The position numbers and the translations under genes were made by a program. A stretch of DNA of 64,000 bases, taken from positions 62,001 through 126,000 of the forward strand of contig JAJRRO010000092.1 in the NCBI GenBank assembly GCA_024279425.1, given 5' to 3'. The number at the start of each line of letters is the position of its first letter. The stretch's first letter is position 1. The stretch is from Bacteroidota bacterium (lineage in GTDB: Bacteria > Bacteroidota > Bacteroidia > Flavobacteriales > Flavobacteriaceae). The notes beneath the pieces were generated by a model. It saw nothing but the letters and a program-made list of their open reading frames with translations. It did not search any database and had not been told where the DNA came from. Below are positions 8,639-18,350 of the stretch, in pieces.

Positions 8639-9322
8639 TTATATATCTTTCTCCGCAGGTCTTATTCGTCGCATAAAGATAAAGCCAAAGATAAAGCATA
8701 GGTACATGAAGGCTATCAATATATGGTGTACTTGCCTTATGTGTAAATCTAGATACAGCTCATAATTAAAGTAACCAATGAGTAAGATAAATGGATAAAA
8801 TGTATAGAAAATCAAAAGTCCCAAACTAATCCAGAACAATAAATTATGAAAATTTGATATGACTGTGCCAGACCTTAACGTATTAAAATACAGGATTATA
8901 CAACCAATAAGAACAGCTGACCCCATTGAAGAGGCCGTCAATTGTGGATAGAGTATAAAGTCTTGGAAAAAAGGATTGATTAAACTGCTTGTGATAAATA
9001 AAATCACACCATATGCTATTAATTTCTTAAATCGTGGGCTTGTAACAGTATTCCAAAAAACGAAATAGAAGTATAAAAAGAAAATAATCTCGAAAATATT
9101 GTAAATCAAACGGTTGTAAAAAGAGTAACCTTCTAAGTAGACTATTTGTAAATCCTCAATATCTCTAATAAGAATCCCAAGTATTTCAGTCAGTATGGTA
9201 TATCCAATTATAATAGGAAAATACTTCAATATTGAGTCAAAATACCTTCGGTACCTGATAATAGAAAATATCATTGCAACACCGTATAGGGCAACGTAGT
9301 AATTGTTAATAATAAATTTCAA
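8639..9322 (-). CDS. Multi-pass membrane protein of unknown function
   Basis: A 227-residue protein with about seven hydrophobic segments and aromatic-rich loops (FIINNYYVALYGVAMIF at the start, then FPIIIGYTILTEILGIL, FEIIFFLYFYFVFW and others), ending in a charged tail RRIRPAEKDI. I do not recognise a named family with certainty; proteins of this size and topology are widespread, uncharacterised flavobacterial inner membrane proteins and are often near signalling genes. The next gene upstream in the same direction, 43 bp away, encodes a small lipoprotein. Confidence 0.7.
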   Translation of the reverse strand: MKFIINNYYVALYGVAMIFSIIRYRRYFDSILKYFPIIIGYTILTEILGILIRDIEDLQIVYLEGYSFYNRLIYNIFEIIFFLYFYFVFWNTVTSPRFKKLIAYGVILFITSSLINPFFQDFILYPQLTASSMGSAVLIGCIILYFNTLRSGTVISNFHNLLFWISLGLLIFYTFYPFILLIGYFNYELYLDLHIRQVHHILIAFMYLCFIFGFIFMRRIRPAEKDI

Positions 9323-9365
9323 ATCATCTATGAGTATATAATGAATTTGCGGTGAAACCTAAATT

Positions 9366-10055
9366 CTAATTATAGGGTGGTGGTGCACTACCACCACTAT
9401 TTAAAGTTAGGCTTTTGTTTGCATAAAAAGATGTATTGGCGTTTGTATTTGAACTTGTTGAACTTGGAAGCATTGAAGCATAGGACTTATTCTTGTTACT
9501 GCTAATATTGCCCATTCCCTGAGCTCCAATTTCACCAAAACTATCGGAAAGCAATACCACTTGTTCTTGTTCTTCGGAGCCTCCTATATAAAAAATATAG
9601 TCCCGGTCTCCTTTTTGCAGTGTAGGTGATAGCATGATTGAGTTTTGCCTTGGATGTACAATCGAATCCTTATTGTCAAAAAATGGTTTATCAGGGTAAT
9701 TGGAAAAATAGAACCGCAAACCAGATATTTCAACGTTCGCTCTTTCTGCTTCTTGCTCTATAAAGGCCAAATATTGTTTAATCGTCTCGTAATCATAAGA
9801 GACATAGCGTGCCACATCGAATTTTCCCTTACCTCCATTGATGGAATCCTCATAGTGCTGGATCAACGGTGACCTACGTTGGGAATAATTATCGTACATG
9901 GATTTTGCCTGATCAATGGGGACAATCTGGGCTGGTGCCACTACTATAGGAGCTTCCTCTTTTTCTTTTTCAACTTTTTCAGCGCAACTGTTAAGGTTGA
10001 AAATAAGTACTACAGCGGTAATTGTACTGAACAAGATTTTTTTTGTTTTGATCAT
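9366..10055 (-). CDS. Small lipoprotein of unknown function
   Basis: A 229-residue protein with a lipoprotein signal (TAVVLIFNLNSC, cysteine at residue ~24), followed by a charged linker EKVEKEKEEAPI. The middle part (SYDYETIKQYLAFIEQEAERA, then VEISGLRFYFSNYPD) looks like a compact folded domain, and the C-terminus is Ser/Asn/Gly-rich and probably disordered. I do not recognise a function. It stands between rho and a membrane protein gene on the same strand; the 43-bp gap to the membrane protein suggests co-transcription. Confidence 0.7.
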   Translation of the reverse strand: MIKTKKILFSTITAVVLIFNLNSCAEKVEKEKEEAPIVVAPAQIVPIDQAKSMYDNYSQRRSPLIQHYEDSINGGKGKFDVARYVSYDYETIKQYLAFIEQEAERANVEISGLRFYFSNYPDKPFFDNKDSIVHPRQNSIMLSPTLQKGDRDYIFYIGGSEEQEQVVLLSDSFGEIGAQGMGNISSNKNKSYASMLPSSTSSNTNANTSFYANKSLTLNSGGSAPPPYN

Positions 10056-10195
10056 AACTAAGTCTTAATGGTTAGAAAACGTTCGTGCAAAAAAAGAGGG
10101 GGAGAAATTCTTTGCCTATAAAGATATTAAAATAAGCCTAGTATGTTAAAGCGTCAAAATATTTTCTTGTTAATGATGTAGGGTGTATTATTAAA

Positions 10196-10226
10196 AAATC
10201 CCAATGATTTTAAACCATTGGGATTT
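10196..10226 (-). terminator. Intrinsic terminator of rho
   Basis: AAATCCCAATG and CATTGGGATTT form an 11-bp stem with a 9-nt loop. On the minus strand it is followed by a run of T, 31 bp past the rho stop codon. Confidence 0.8.
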
Positions 10227-10256
10227 GATATTGAATGTTATTTTATTTTTTTATGA

Positions 10257-11849
10257 TTATTGATTCATTGTCATCAAGAACTCTTCATTGTTCTTGGTTT
10301 GTTTTATGCGCTGTTCAATGAATTCCATAGCTTCTATGGGATTCATATCAGCGAGGTACTTACGCAAAATCCACATGCGTTGAATAGTACTTTCATCCAA
10401 CAATAAATCATCTCTTCTGGTACTTGAGGAAGTAAGATCGATCGCAGGGAAAATTCTGCGGTTACTGATTTTACGATCCAATTGCAATTCCATATTACCG
10501 GTCCCTTTGAATTCCTCGAAAATCACCTCATCCATTTTAGAACCGGTATCGGTCAAGGCTGTAGCGATGATTGTCAAAGATCCGCCACCTTCTATGTTAC
10601 GTGCCGCACCAAAGAAGCGTTTTGGTTTATGCAATGCATTGGCGTCAACACCACCGCTCAATACTTTTCCAGAGGCTGGTTGTACCGTATTATAAGCACG
10701 TGCCAATCGCGTAATGGAATCTAAAAGTATGACCACATCATGACCACATTCGACCAAACGTTTTGCTTTTTCCAAAACAATATTGGCTACCCGAACATGC
10801 TCGGTGGCTTCTTTGTCAAAAGTTGAGGCAACCACCTCTCCTTGTACATTACGTTGCATGTCTGTCACCTCTTCGGGACGTTCATCTATCAATAGTATAA
10901 TTTGGTAAACTTCAGGGTGATTTGCCGCGATGCCATTAGCTAGGTCTTTCAACAACATGGTCTTTCCCGTTTTTGGCTGGGAAACAATCATGCCCCTTTG
11001 TCCTTTTCCGATCGGTGAAAATAAATCAATAATTCGTGTTGAAATATTACCCTGGCGTTCTGATAAATTAAATTTCTCATCTGGAAACAATGGAGTCAAA
11101 TGCTCAAAAGAAACTCTGTCTCGGACAACCTGTGGATCTATGCCATTGATTTTGTTCACTTTGATCAAAGGAAAATACTTTTCACCTTCCTTTGGTGGGC
11201 GAACATTTCCCAATACAGTATCACCGGTTTTTAAACCGAACAATCTAATTTGAGATTGGGATACATAAATATCATCTGGCGAGGACAAGTAGTTGTAATC
11301 TGAGGAACGCAAAAAGCCATAGCCATCTTGCATTATGTCCAAAACACCTTCACTTGCTATAATGCTGTCAAATTCAAATTCAGGTTCCTTATAGCGATTC
11401 TTTAAATCCTTGTCAAAATTACTATTGCGTTTATCCTGCCCGTTTCTCTGATGCTGAGCTTTTTTAGGATTTTGATTTTTATGCTGTTGAGGGACTTTTT
11501 GATGCTCTTTTTTAGGATTTTGGTGGAGGTTAGGTCTTGGCTGTGAGGTTTTTTCCTCCCGTGGCTCTTTTTTTACCTTCACCTCAATAGATTCATTTAC
11601 TGGAGTATTGGTGGTTTCAGTTTTCTTTTCAACAACGACCCTAGATCTTTGGGGCTTGTTCCTTGGTTTTTTATCTACAGGGGGAGTCGCAATTTCCGTT
11701 GTGGCCTTAGGATTGGCCGCCTGTACATCCAAGATTTGATAAACTAAATCCAGTTTTTTTAACGTCTTGAATTTGGGAACGTTCAACCCCTTTGCAATTT
11801 CCTGAAGCTCAGGAAGCTTTTTTGATTTTAAATCTGAAATCTCAAACAT
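10257..11849 (-). CDS. rho: Transcription termination factor Rho
   Basis: A 530-residue RNA-dependent ATPase that terminates transcription. Residues 1-45 are the Rho N-terminal domain ([20 protein letters not shown]). Residues ~50-155 are an insertion rich in Lys, Gln, Asn and Pro, typical for Bacteroidota and probably disordered and RNA-binding. The cold-shock-like RNA-binding domain spans ~161-235 ([20 protein letters not shown]). The ATPase part has Walker A in [13 protein letters not shown] (~288-300), Walker B around [16 protein letters not shown], and the Q-loop and R-loop blocks [20 protein letters not shown]. All catalytic motifs are intact. It is divergent from the DUF4293 gene, a usual arrangement in this phylum. 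Confidence 0.98.
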   Translation of the reverse strand: MFEISDLKSKKLPELQEIAKGLNVPKFKTLKKLDLVYQILDVQAANPKATTEIATPPVDKKPRNKPQRSRVVVEKKTETTNTPVNESIEVKVKKEPREEKTSQPRPNLHQNPKKEHQKVPQQHKNQNPKKAQHQRNGQDKRNSNFDKDLKNRYKEPEFEFDSIIASEGVLDIMQDGYGFLRSSDYNYLSSPDDIYVSQSQIRLFGLKTGDTVLGNVRPPKEGEKYFPLIKVNKINGIDPQVVRDRVSFEHLTPLFPDEKFNLSERQGNISTRIIDLFSPIGKGQRGMIVSQPKTGKTMLLKDLANGIAANHPEVYQIILLIDERPEEVTDMQRNVQGEVVASTFDKEATEHVRVANIVLEKAKRLVECGHDVVILLDSITRLARAYNTVQPASGKVLSGGVDANALHKPKRFFGAARNIEGGGSLTIIATALTDTGSKMDEVIFEEFKGTGNMELQLDRKISNRRIFPAIDLTSSSTRRDDLLLDESTIQRMWILRKYLADMNPIEAMEFIEQRIKQTKNNEEFLMTMNQ

Positions 11850-12041
11850 TAAGTGTGATATAAATTATACGTCTTTAGAAAATTAAGAAGTGTATTGTTA
11901 TTTGGGTATTATAAGGGAAAGTTCCCCTTTTTGGTAAGTGATATAACTATTAACGCAACAATATTACAAATTATTTTCAATAATACGTGGATATTTTTTA
12001 AAAAGACCCTTATTTTTGCTTTTCTAAAAGCTATAGTAGTA

Positions 12042-12452
12042 ATGATTCAAAGAATGCAATCGGTTTATATGTTGATAGTGGTCCTCCTGGGGACCTTATT
12101 GCCATTGTGGTTGGATCTATGGACGAATGCCGATGGAAGCCAAGTTTTTGCAAAAAGTGAGCCTGTGGCCCTAATTACTTTTTATGGCTCTTCTGCATTG
12201 GCCGTTATTGCTATAATGCTGTTCAAGAATAGACAGAATCAATTTGTGACGAACAGGTTGAATATGATATTTAATCTTTTTTTACTAGGATTTTTCGTTT
12301 ACCGATCGCTAAACTTATCCGGAGAAACCTCGGTTTCTGAGAAGGGTATTGGGATGTTGATTCCTGTATTTTCTATCGTTTTTTTAGTTCTGGCCAACAG
12401 GGCTATAAAGAAGGATGAAGATCTTGTAAAATCTGTGGATCGTTTGCGTTAA
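12042..12452 (+). CDS. DUF4293 family membrane protein
   Basis: A 136-residue membrane protein starting MIQRMQSVYMLIVVLLGTLL, with four predicted transmembrane segments (about residues 7-25, 47-65, 78-93 and 107-122). This N-terminus and topology match DUF4293, a Bacteroidota-specific family usually encoded next to rho; its function is unknown. The frame is open from 11895, but that would add an atypical non-family N-terminus, so I place the start at the ATG at 12042. A terminator follows. Confidence 0.85.
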   Translation: MIQRMQSVYMLIVVLLGTLLPLWLDLWTNADGSQVFAKSEPVALITFYGSSALAVIAIMLFKNRQNQFVTNRLNMIFNLFLLGFFVYRSLNLSGETSVSEKGIGMLIPVFSIVFLVLANRAIKKDEDLVKSVDRLR

Positions 12453-12481
12453 GCCTAACATCTTAGTAGTATTAGTGCGTA

Positions 12482-12509
12482 AACCCTGATGGAAGCATCA
12501 GGGTTTTTT
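12482..12509 (+). terminator. Intrinsic terminator after DUF4293 gene
   Basis: AACCCTGATG and CATCAGGGTT form a 10-bp stem with a GAAG tetraloop, followed by a T run. Confidence 0.88.
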
Positions 12510-12533
12510 GCGTTCATTGTTTAGGTAATGATC

Positions 12534-13121
12534 TTATATTGTGGTCCTGACCAAAAGACCCGATTTGTTTACTTCCAAGATTAATACAACCACCAATATT
12601 GCGATTAAGACAAATATCCACCAATTGGAAAAATCTTTTTTGTCTGATAATTCAAAGGCAGTTTGGTCTTTTGTTGTTTTAAAAACGTTGTTTGTCGCAT
12701 TCGCCATTATTCGGTGATAATTAACCTGATTGTCAAAAATGTTGAACATTATGGTGTTCTTTATCCTTTCAAATGAACTACCCTTATAGGTAATGTGATA
12801 GTTGTTTTGATGTGAATGCCCCATATTTTCCATTTGCTCAAATTGAATTAACTCAAGAACATTTCCTTAGGAATCTGTCAGAACCAGATTGACTTTGAGA
12901 TAATCGATGAAAGCCTTTTCATATTCTACCTTATTGCTAGCCTGCTCCAGTTCGGGTCGGAAGTTTAATAATGCATTTCTAAGTGTCCATGAAAATTCCG
13001 TTTCGATTTCAATGACAGATTCTTTCTGGATTACCCTAAAAAATGCCTCATTGCTCTTATGTGCATAAAGACTACTTCCTATAAGGATAAAAAAGCAGTA
13101 AATGGCTGAGATAGTCTTCAT
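12534..13121 (-). pseudogene. Secreted/membrane protein gene interrupted by an in-frame TAA
   Basis: Read from 13121 the frame gives a signal peptide (ISAIYCFFILIGSSLYAHK) and 84 residues ending NLVLTDS, then a TAA at 12867-12869. The same frame continues without interruption: 11 codons (GNVLELIQFEQ) and then a further 99 residues (MENMGHSHQNNYH ... ) with a transmembrane segment WWIFVLIAILVVVLILEV near the C-terminus. The two halves are therefore one gene of about 195 codons with a single nonsense codon, most simply a point mutation of a sense codon such as AAA, GAA or CAA in a D-S-x-G-N turn. The intact protein would be exported and anchored by its C-terminal helix; its function is unknown. 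The adjacent upstream gene is a truncated YHYH gene. An assembly or sequencing error is the main alternative. Confidence 0.75.
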
Positions 13122-13159
13122 TACATACCGAATATTTAAAATCCTGTGAAGGTGTTCCT

Positions 13160-13468
13160 CTAAAATACCTGGGAATTATTAGGGGAATCATGAGTTAGAA
13201 CATAGTAATACGTCCCATTGGGATATTCGGGAGTGATTCCAGCCCTACCATTGGCTTCATCCAAAGTGCCTAGATCTTCGATGTATTCATAGTCGTTAGA
13301 ATATACTCCGTTGTATACGTAACAGGGAGCGAAAACTCCATCTCCGGGCCTATATCCAGACTTTAACTGATAACTCGATGTCATCTCTATTTTGTTTGTT
13401 AGAAGTTTGGATATGGACTGCACAGACTGAAAATGGTTTAATAGAAGTATGGAATTGGGAATTATTTA
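13160..13468 (-). pseudogene. YHYH-domain protein, C-terminal remnant
   Basis: About 87 residues readable from a GTG at 13423. The segment LKSGYRPGDGVFAPCYVYNG, then NDYEYIEDLGTLDEANGR and TPEYPNGTYYYVLT, is the C-terminal end of the YHYH family, whose members are normally several hundred residues with a signal peptide. The frame is open only to a stop near 13468, so the N-terminal two thirds is missing; the phosphoesterase gene begins to the right at 13479. The frame also has a TAG after SPNNSQVF, followed by RNTFTGF and another stop, which may be a second lesion near the natural end. No start region or signal peptide is present, so this is unlikely to be functional. Confidence 0.7.
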
Positions 13469-13478
13469 ACTTCAGCAA

Positions 13479-13973
13479 CTACCGTTTCCCCAATTCCACG
13501 ATTTCTAAATCTTTAATTTCCCCTCCATCAATGACAAAACGCAACATGGTTCGTACTTGGTGAATCCCATATTTACCACATGCGCCAGGGTTCATATGAA
13601 GTAACCCCAATTTTTTGTCCCACATAACCTTAAGAATATGTGAATGTCCGCTGATAAACAATTTGGGAGGATTTGCTTTGATTTCATCCTTGACCTTAGT
13701 ATTGTATTTGGGGGGATAACCACCGATATGGGTAATCCAGACATCTACTCCTTCACACTTAAACCGATTGTTCAAGGGAAACTCTTTTTGTATGATATGG
13801 TCATCAATATTGCCGAAAACACCTCTCAATGGTTTGGTCTTTTCTAAAGTATCAGTGACTAATAGATTGCCAATATCCCCAGCATGCCAAACTTCATCAG
13901 CTTGCTTGGCATATTTTAGAATAGCATCATCAATATGACCATGGGTATCCGATAGTAGAAGTATTTTGGTCAT
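13479..13973 (-). CDS. YfcE/MJ0936-family metallophosphoesterase
   Basis: A 164-residue cytoplasmic phosphodiesterase. The five metal-binding blocks of the calcineurin-like fold are visible: LLSDTHGHID (residues ~5-14), WHAGDIGN (~29-36), GVFGNIDD (~51-58), THIGGYPPKY (~81-90) and FISGHSHILKV (~106-116), followed by MNPGACG. These coordinate two metal ions. The substrate is not predictable from sequence. It is the intact neighbour of the YHYH remnant and divergent from truA. Confidence 0.93.
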   Translation of the reverse strand: MTKILLLSDTHGHIDDAILKYAKQADEVWHAGDIGNLLVTDTLEKTKPLRGVFGNIDDHIIQKEFPLNNRFKCEGVDVWITHIGGYPPKYNTKVKDEIKANPPKLFISGHSHILKVMWDKKLGLLHMNPGACGKYGIHQVRTMLRFVIDGGEIKDLEIVELGKR

Positions 13974-14064
13974 AAAACTTAAATTATGCTTAAAAGTTTG
14001 GGCATTCGATAGCTTTTTATATCGAACGAAGTATATTTATACGCTACAAAAATAGGCGAATCAC

Positions 14065-14814
14065 TTGAGATATTTTATCGTTTTTTCATACTTCGGAAAG
14101 TCTTATCATGGCTGGCAAAGTCAACCCAATGCAATTACGGTGCAAGAAGTTTTGGAAGGTACATTGTCCAAATTATTGGGTGAGTCAGTTTCAGTCGTTG
14201 GTGCCGGTCGTACTGATGCCGGTGTACACGCCAAACAAATGTATGCTCATTTTGATTTTGGAAAGAAGTTTAATTTGGGGGATTTGGAAAAGCGGTTAAA
14301 CGCTTTTTTACCCAATGATATCGCTGTAAAGGAAATTTTTGAAGTTTTGGACAATGCGCATGCACGTTTTGATGCCCTTGAGCGCACCTATGAATATTGG
14401 ATCGTTCAAGAGAAGAATCCTTTCTATTCCGATTCTGCCTTCTATGTTCGACATTCACTTAACATTGAAGCTATGAACAATGCTGCAAGGTTATTTTTGG
14501 AGCATTCCGATTTTGAATGTTTTTCCAAATCGAAAACAGATGTAAAGACCTATTTATGCCAAGTAAAAAAAGCTGTTTGGACCAAGGAAGAGGATAAATT
14601 AGTGTTTACGATAACCGCAGATCGCTTTTTGCGAAACATGGTTAGGGCAATAGTAGGTACCTTGTTGGACCAAGGCTTGCATAAAGCCAATATTGAACAC
14701 ATACAACAGGTTTTGGATAGTAAGGATAGGTCAAATGCGGGGGCCTCGGTCCCTGCAAAAGGATTATATTTGACAAAAATCGTTTACCCAAAGACAATAC
14801 TAAAACATGAGTAA
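14065..14814 (+). CDS. truA: tRNA pseudouridine(38-40) synthase TruA
   Basis: A 249-residue enzyme that converts uridines 38-40 of the anticodon arm to pseudouridine. The catalytic aspartate lies in the block GAGRTDAGVHA (residues ~46-56); the start RYFIVFSYFGKSYHGWQSQP and the C-terminal RNMVRAIVGTLL are typical. The start codon is TTG, chosen because the family N-terminus begins exactly there. The stop overlaps the start of the ABC transporter gene by 8 bp, so the two are translationally coupled. Confidence 0.96.
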   Translation: MRYFIVFSYFGKSYHGWQSQPNAITVQEVLEGTLSKLLGESVSVVGAGRTDAGVHAKQMYAHFDFGKKFNLGDLEKRLNAFLPNDIAVKEIFEVLDNAHARFDALERTYEYWIVQEKNPFYSDSAFYVRHSLNIEAMNNAARLFLEHSDFECFSKSKTDVKTYLCQVKKAVWTKEEDKLVFTITADRFLRNMVRAIVGTLLDQGLHKANIEHIQQVLDSKDRSNAGASVPAKGLYLTKIVYPKTILKHE

Positions 14815-16573
14815 GGAATCTGGAAAAGCATTTGATATGCGCTTGTTCAAGCGTCTTATAGGGTATACACGCCCTTATAAGATTACGTTTTTCGGAGTTG
14901 CATTATCCGCAATTTTGTTATCGGCATTTGCGGTAACAAGCCCTCTCATTTTAAAGGAACTTATTGACAATGCAATAAAGAAACCAGATGCCGAGAAGTT
15001 ACTCTTCTTGGTTTTGGCCATGTTGGTTGTTCTATTGGCCCAGGTGATTTTTCAGCTTCTTTTTAATTACTATGCAAATTGGATGGGCGAATCGGTAATA
15101 AAGGATATTCGTATAAACCTTTTCAAACACATGTTGAATTTTAGAATGAAATATTTCGACAATTCTTCACTTGGGGTTTTGGTGACCCGAGCTGTTGCCG
15201 ATATGCAGCGTATTGGTGAAATTTTCAGCCAAGGCTTTTTCGTGATTGTAGCAGATTTATTGAAAATGTTGGCGGCAGCAGCGTTGATGCTGTTCCTAAA
15301 CTGGAAATTGGCGCTAATTGTTTTCGCTTTGTTGCCTCTCATACTATATGCCACCCGATTATTCCAACAGGCTATGAAAGTTGCTTTTATAGAAGTAAGA
15401 GCACAGGTGGCGAATCTTAATTCCTTTGTTCAAGAGCGCTTAACAGGAATGAAAATTGTTCAATTGTTTACCCGAGAACAAATTGAAAGCAAGAAATTCA
15501 GGGAAATCAATGAAAAACATAAGGAAGCCTGGTTGAAAACGGTTTGGTACAACTCTATTTTTTTTCCAATTGCCGAGATAGTAACTTCCGTTGCTATTGG
15601 TCTTGTGGTCTGGTACGGCGGCTTGCAGAATGTGGCCATTATAACGGATGATGTTGCCGGGACAATATTTGCCTACCTCCTATATATCGAAATTCTTTTT
15701 AGGCCTTTAAGGCAAATTGCGGACAAGTTCAATACCCTTCAAATGGGGATGGTCGCTGCGAATAGGGTTTTTGCCATTTTGGATACAAAGAGCAATATTG
15801 AAGATTTGGGAACTGTGGAAAAACCCAATGTAAAAGGAGATATTAAATTTTCAGATGTTCGATTTGGCTATTTGAAGGATGAAGAAGTGCTTCATGGAAT
15901 TTCGTTTGACGTAAAGGCCGGAGAAACCATTGCCATAGTTGGAGCCACGGGTGCTGGGAAATCTACTATAGTTAATCTGTTGAATCGTTTTTACGAAATA
16001 AATTCCGGTCATATATTTATTGATGGAATTGATTGTACAGCATACAAATTATCCTCGCTAAGATCCCATATTGCAGTAGTTTTACAGGACGTTTTTCTAT
16101 TCTCGGATACCATCGCCAATAACATTTCACTTAAAAATAAAGCTATTGATATTGAAACTATTGAACAAGCGGCTCGGCAAATAGGAGTGCATGAATTTAT
16201 CGAAAGCCTTCCTAACGGTTACCAATACAACGTCAAGGAACGAGGCTCTATGTTGTCGAGCGGGCAAAGGCAATTAATAGCATTTCTAAGGGCCTACGTG
16301 AGTAATCCCAGTATCTTGATTTTAGATGAAGCTACGTCATCGGTGGATACGTATTCCGAGCAATTGATCCAACGAGCTACAGAGAAAATTACCGAGGGAA
16401 GAACTTCAATTATTATAGCACACAGATTGGCAACTATTAAGAAAGCCGATAAGATTCTGGTAATGGAATCAGGTAGAATCGTAGAGTCAGGGACACACAA
16501 CGAATTGTTGAAAAGGGGTGGTTATTACAACAACCTCTATGAAGCTCAATTCATGGCAGAGGAAGTTGCTTAG
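14807..16573 (+). CDS. ABC exporter, fused membrane and ATPase domains (MsbA-like)
   Basis: A 588-residue half-transporter. Residues ~20-320 hold six transmembrane helices of the ABC type I exporter fold. The nucleotide-binding domain has Walker A VGATGAGKST (~383-392), Q-loop VVLQDVFLFSDT, signature LSSGQRQLIAFLRA (~483-496), Walker B ILILDEATSSVD and switch histidine IIAHRLATIKKAD. It would work as a homodimer in the inner membrane. Lipid/MsbA-like or drug export are both possible; the substrate is not decidable here. Conserved coupling with truA is seen in many flavobacteria. Confidence 0.92.
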   Translation: MSKESGKAFDMRLFKRLIGYTRPYKITFFGVALSAILLSAFAVTSPLILKELIDNAIKKPDAEKLLFLVLAMLVVLLAQVIFQLLFNYYANWMGESVIKDIRINLFKHMLNFRMKYFDNSSLGVLVTRAVADMQRIGEIFSQGFFVIVADLLKMLAAAALMLFLNWKLALIVFALLPLILYATRLFQQAMKVAFIEVRAQVANLNSFVQERLTGMKIVQLFTREQIESKKFREINEKHKEAWLKTVWYNSIFFPIAEIVTSVAIGLVVWYGGLQNVAIITDDVAGTIFAYLLYIEILFRPLRQIADKFNTLQMGMVAANRVFAILDTKSNIEDLGTVEKPNVKGDIKFSDVRFGYLKDEEVLHGISFDVKAGETIAIVGATGAGKSTIVNLLNRFYEINSGHIFIDGIDCTAYKLSSLRSHIAVVLQDVFLFSDTIANNISLKNKAIDIETIEQAARQIGVHEFIESLPNGYQYNVKERGSMLSSGQRQLIAFLRAYVSNPSILILDEATSSVDTYSEQLIQRATEKITEGRTSIIIAHRLATIKKADKILVMESGRIVESGTHNELLKRGGYYNNLYEAQFMAEEVA

Positions 16574-17382
16574 ATCAGATCCTCTTTCATAAGACTTACC
16601 AATTCTGTTGAATCTTTGAAAGCGGCAAACTCCCCATTTTTGATATAGGATATACTTCCGGTTTCCTCACTGACCACCAAAGCCAGCGCATCTGTTCTTT
16701 CGGTAATTCCGATGGCTGCCCTGTGGCGTAGACCAAATCGCAAAGGAATATTTCGCTCATTTGAAACAGGCAGAATTACACGAGTGGCTACAATGTAGTT
16801 GTTCTCGATGACCACGGCACCATCATGCAAAGGACTATTTTTATAAAAAATACTATCTAATATTGGTTGGTTTACTTTGGCGTGCATTTGATCACCGGAG
16901 GACTTGATAAAATCCAACGAATTATTTCTTTTTATGACTATGATAGCGCCGGTCTTGGAAGAAGCCATAATTTCACATGCACCTATAATCGCATCGATAT
17001 CATTACTCGTAGACATCCCGTCAGGCCTCAAAAACCGAAAACGACGTATAAAATTTCGTTTGTTGGGGAAGTTCGTGGAGCCGATCAATAATAGAAATTT
17101 TCGGATTTCCTGTTGAAAAACAATAATCAGGGCAATAAGTCCTACCGACATGAAACCACCGACCATACTGCTGATCATTTCCATTTCTAGAAGCTCGGTT
17201 AGTTTCCAAAACCCCCAAATAATAACTATTCCTATGAAAATATTAATGGCCACCGAACCACGAACGAGTTTGTAGATGTAATAAAGAAGTACGGCAACTA
17301 AAATAATATCAATGATATCGGTAACCTTAAAGTCGAGAAAATCCAAAAAATCCAATCCTTGCCGTTTTTGTAAAATTAACAA
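16570..17382 (-). CDS. cdaA: Diadenylate cyclase CdaA
   Basis: Makes c-di-AMP from two ATP at the membrane. Three transmembrane helices lie in residues ~20-90, followed by the DAC domain with the catalytic DGA block (SPLHDGAVVIENN, ~182-194) and the RHRAAIG motif (~218-224), both intact. Two TTG codons can start the protein: 17382 (270 residues) and 17358 (MDFLDFLDFKV, closer to relatives); I give the longer one. It is 31 bp downstream of folP on the same strand, and this folP-cdaA pairing is common in Bacteroidota. Convergent with the ABC exporter gene, overlapping its stop region by 4 bp. Confidence 0.94.
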   Translation of the reverse strand: MLILQKRQGLDFLDFLDFKVTDIIDIILVAVLLYYIYKLVRGSVAINIFIGIVIIWGFWKLTELLEMEMISSMVGGFMSVGLIALIIVFQQEIRKFLLLIGSTNFPNKRNFIRRFRFLRPDGMSTSNDIDAIIGACEIMASSKTGAIIVIKRNNSLDFIKSSGDQMHAKVNQPILDSIFYKNSPLHDGAVVIENNYIVATRVILPVSNERNIPLRFGLRHRAAIGITERTDALALVVSEETGSISYIKNGEFAAFKDSTELVSLMKEDLI

Positions 17383-17412
17383 AAATAGATGAACAAAAAG
17401 CCTCTCATTATT

Positions 17413-18255
17413 TTAGTTGAGCTGTTCATTTAATTTTACACACTCCATTGCCTCGGCTACATCATGAACCCTTAGGATATTGGCCCCTTTTTGAAGTGCC
17501 AGCATGTTTAATGCAGTAGTTCCGTTTAATGCATTTTGAGGAGAGCTTTCCAACACTTTGTAAATCATAGATTTTCTACTGAATCCTACGAGTATGGGTA
17601 AGTCAAGCGACTGCATTAAGTCAAGTTTTTGGAGAAGTTCGTAATTCTGTTCCAAGGTTTTACTGAAACCAAACCCTGGGTCAATAATAATATCATTTAA
17701 CCGATGTTCTCTGGCTTTTGCAACTCGCTCAGAAAAGTAATGTAAAATTTCAACAAGAAGATCGTTATATTTCGTCTTTTGCTGCATAGTTTTCGGAGTA
17801 CCTCTCATGTGCATCATTATGTATGGGACTTTGTATTTTGCAATTACCTTGAACATATTTTCATCTTGCCTGCCTGCCGATACATCATTGATCAGTATTG
17901 CACCTTCATGTAAACATTGGTCTGCAACCTTGCTTCGAAAAGTATCTATAGATAGGAGGGTGTCTGGGAAGTTCTTTATGATTAACTTGACCATTGGGAC
18001 TATTCTTTCCAATTCTTCCTTTTCGGAAACGGTATGGGCGCCAGGCCTTGAACTATATGCTCCTGCATCTACAAAAGTCGCTCCTTCGTTCAGCATTTTT
18101 TCAATCTGCAACAAAATGGTCTTTTCATCTTTATATTTTCCACCGTCAAAAAAAGAATCAGGAGTAAGGTTGAGTATACCCATTATTTTGGGTGAGGACA
18201 GATCTACAAGGGTACCGTGGCAATTTAGGGTCATGTTAGCTAATTTAATGTACAA
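17413..18255 (-). CDS. folP: Dihydropteroate synthase
   Basis: A 280-residue TIM-barrel enzyme that joins p-aminobenzoate to the pterin pyrophosphate in folate synthesis. Diagnostic blocks: IMGILNLTPDSFFDGGKY (~25-42), GATFVDAGAYSSRPGA (~58-73), INDVSAGR, MMHMRGTP, DPGFGFSKT (~192-200) and VGFSRKSMI; the pterin and sulfonamide-binding residues are in place. First gene of a two-gene unit with cdaA. Confidence 0.97.
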   Translation of the reverse strand: MYIKLANMTLNCHGTLVDLSSPKIMGILNLTPDSFFDGGKYKDEKTILLQIEKMLNEGATFVDAGAYSSRPGAHTVSEKEELERIVPMVKLIIKNFPDTLLSIDTFRSKVADQCLHEGAILINDVSAGRQDENMFKVIAKYKVPYIMMHMRGTPKTMQQKTKYNDLLVEILHYFSERVAKAREHRLNDIIIDPGFGFSKTLEQNYELLQKLDLMQSLDLPILVGFSRKSMIYKVLESSPQNALNGTTALNMLALQKGANILRVHDVAEAMECVKLNEQLN

Positions 18256-18350
18256 AGTTGATCCTATAAAGTTTGATATACCAACTTTAAACCACGAACT
18301 TTGACGTTTAGAATATTTTAAGCGAAATTTACGGAAATTAGTAAAACTAC

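Noticed and set aside
10930-11253. 107-codon + strand frame inside rho
   Set aside because: It is antisense to the conserved Rho core, which is coding under strong constraint; no family similarity.
12867-12869. In-frame stop as recoded codon (selenocysteine or pyrrolysine)
   Set aside because: The codon is TAA, not TGA or TAG, and no insertion element is visible. A point mutation or error is simpler.
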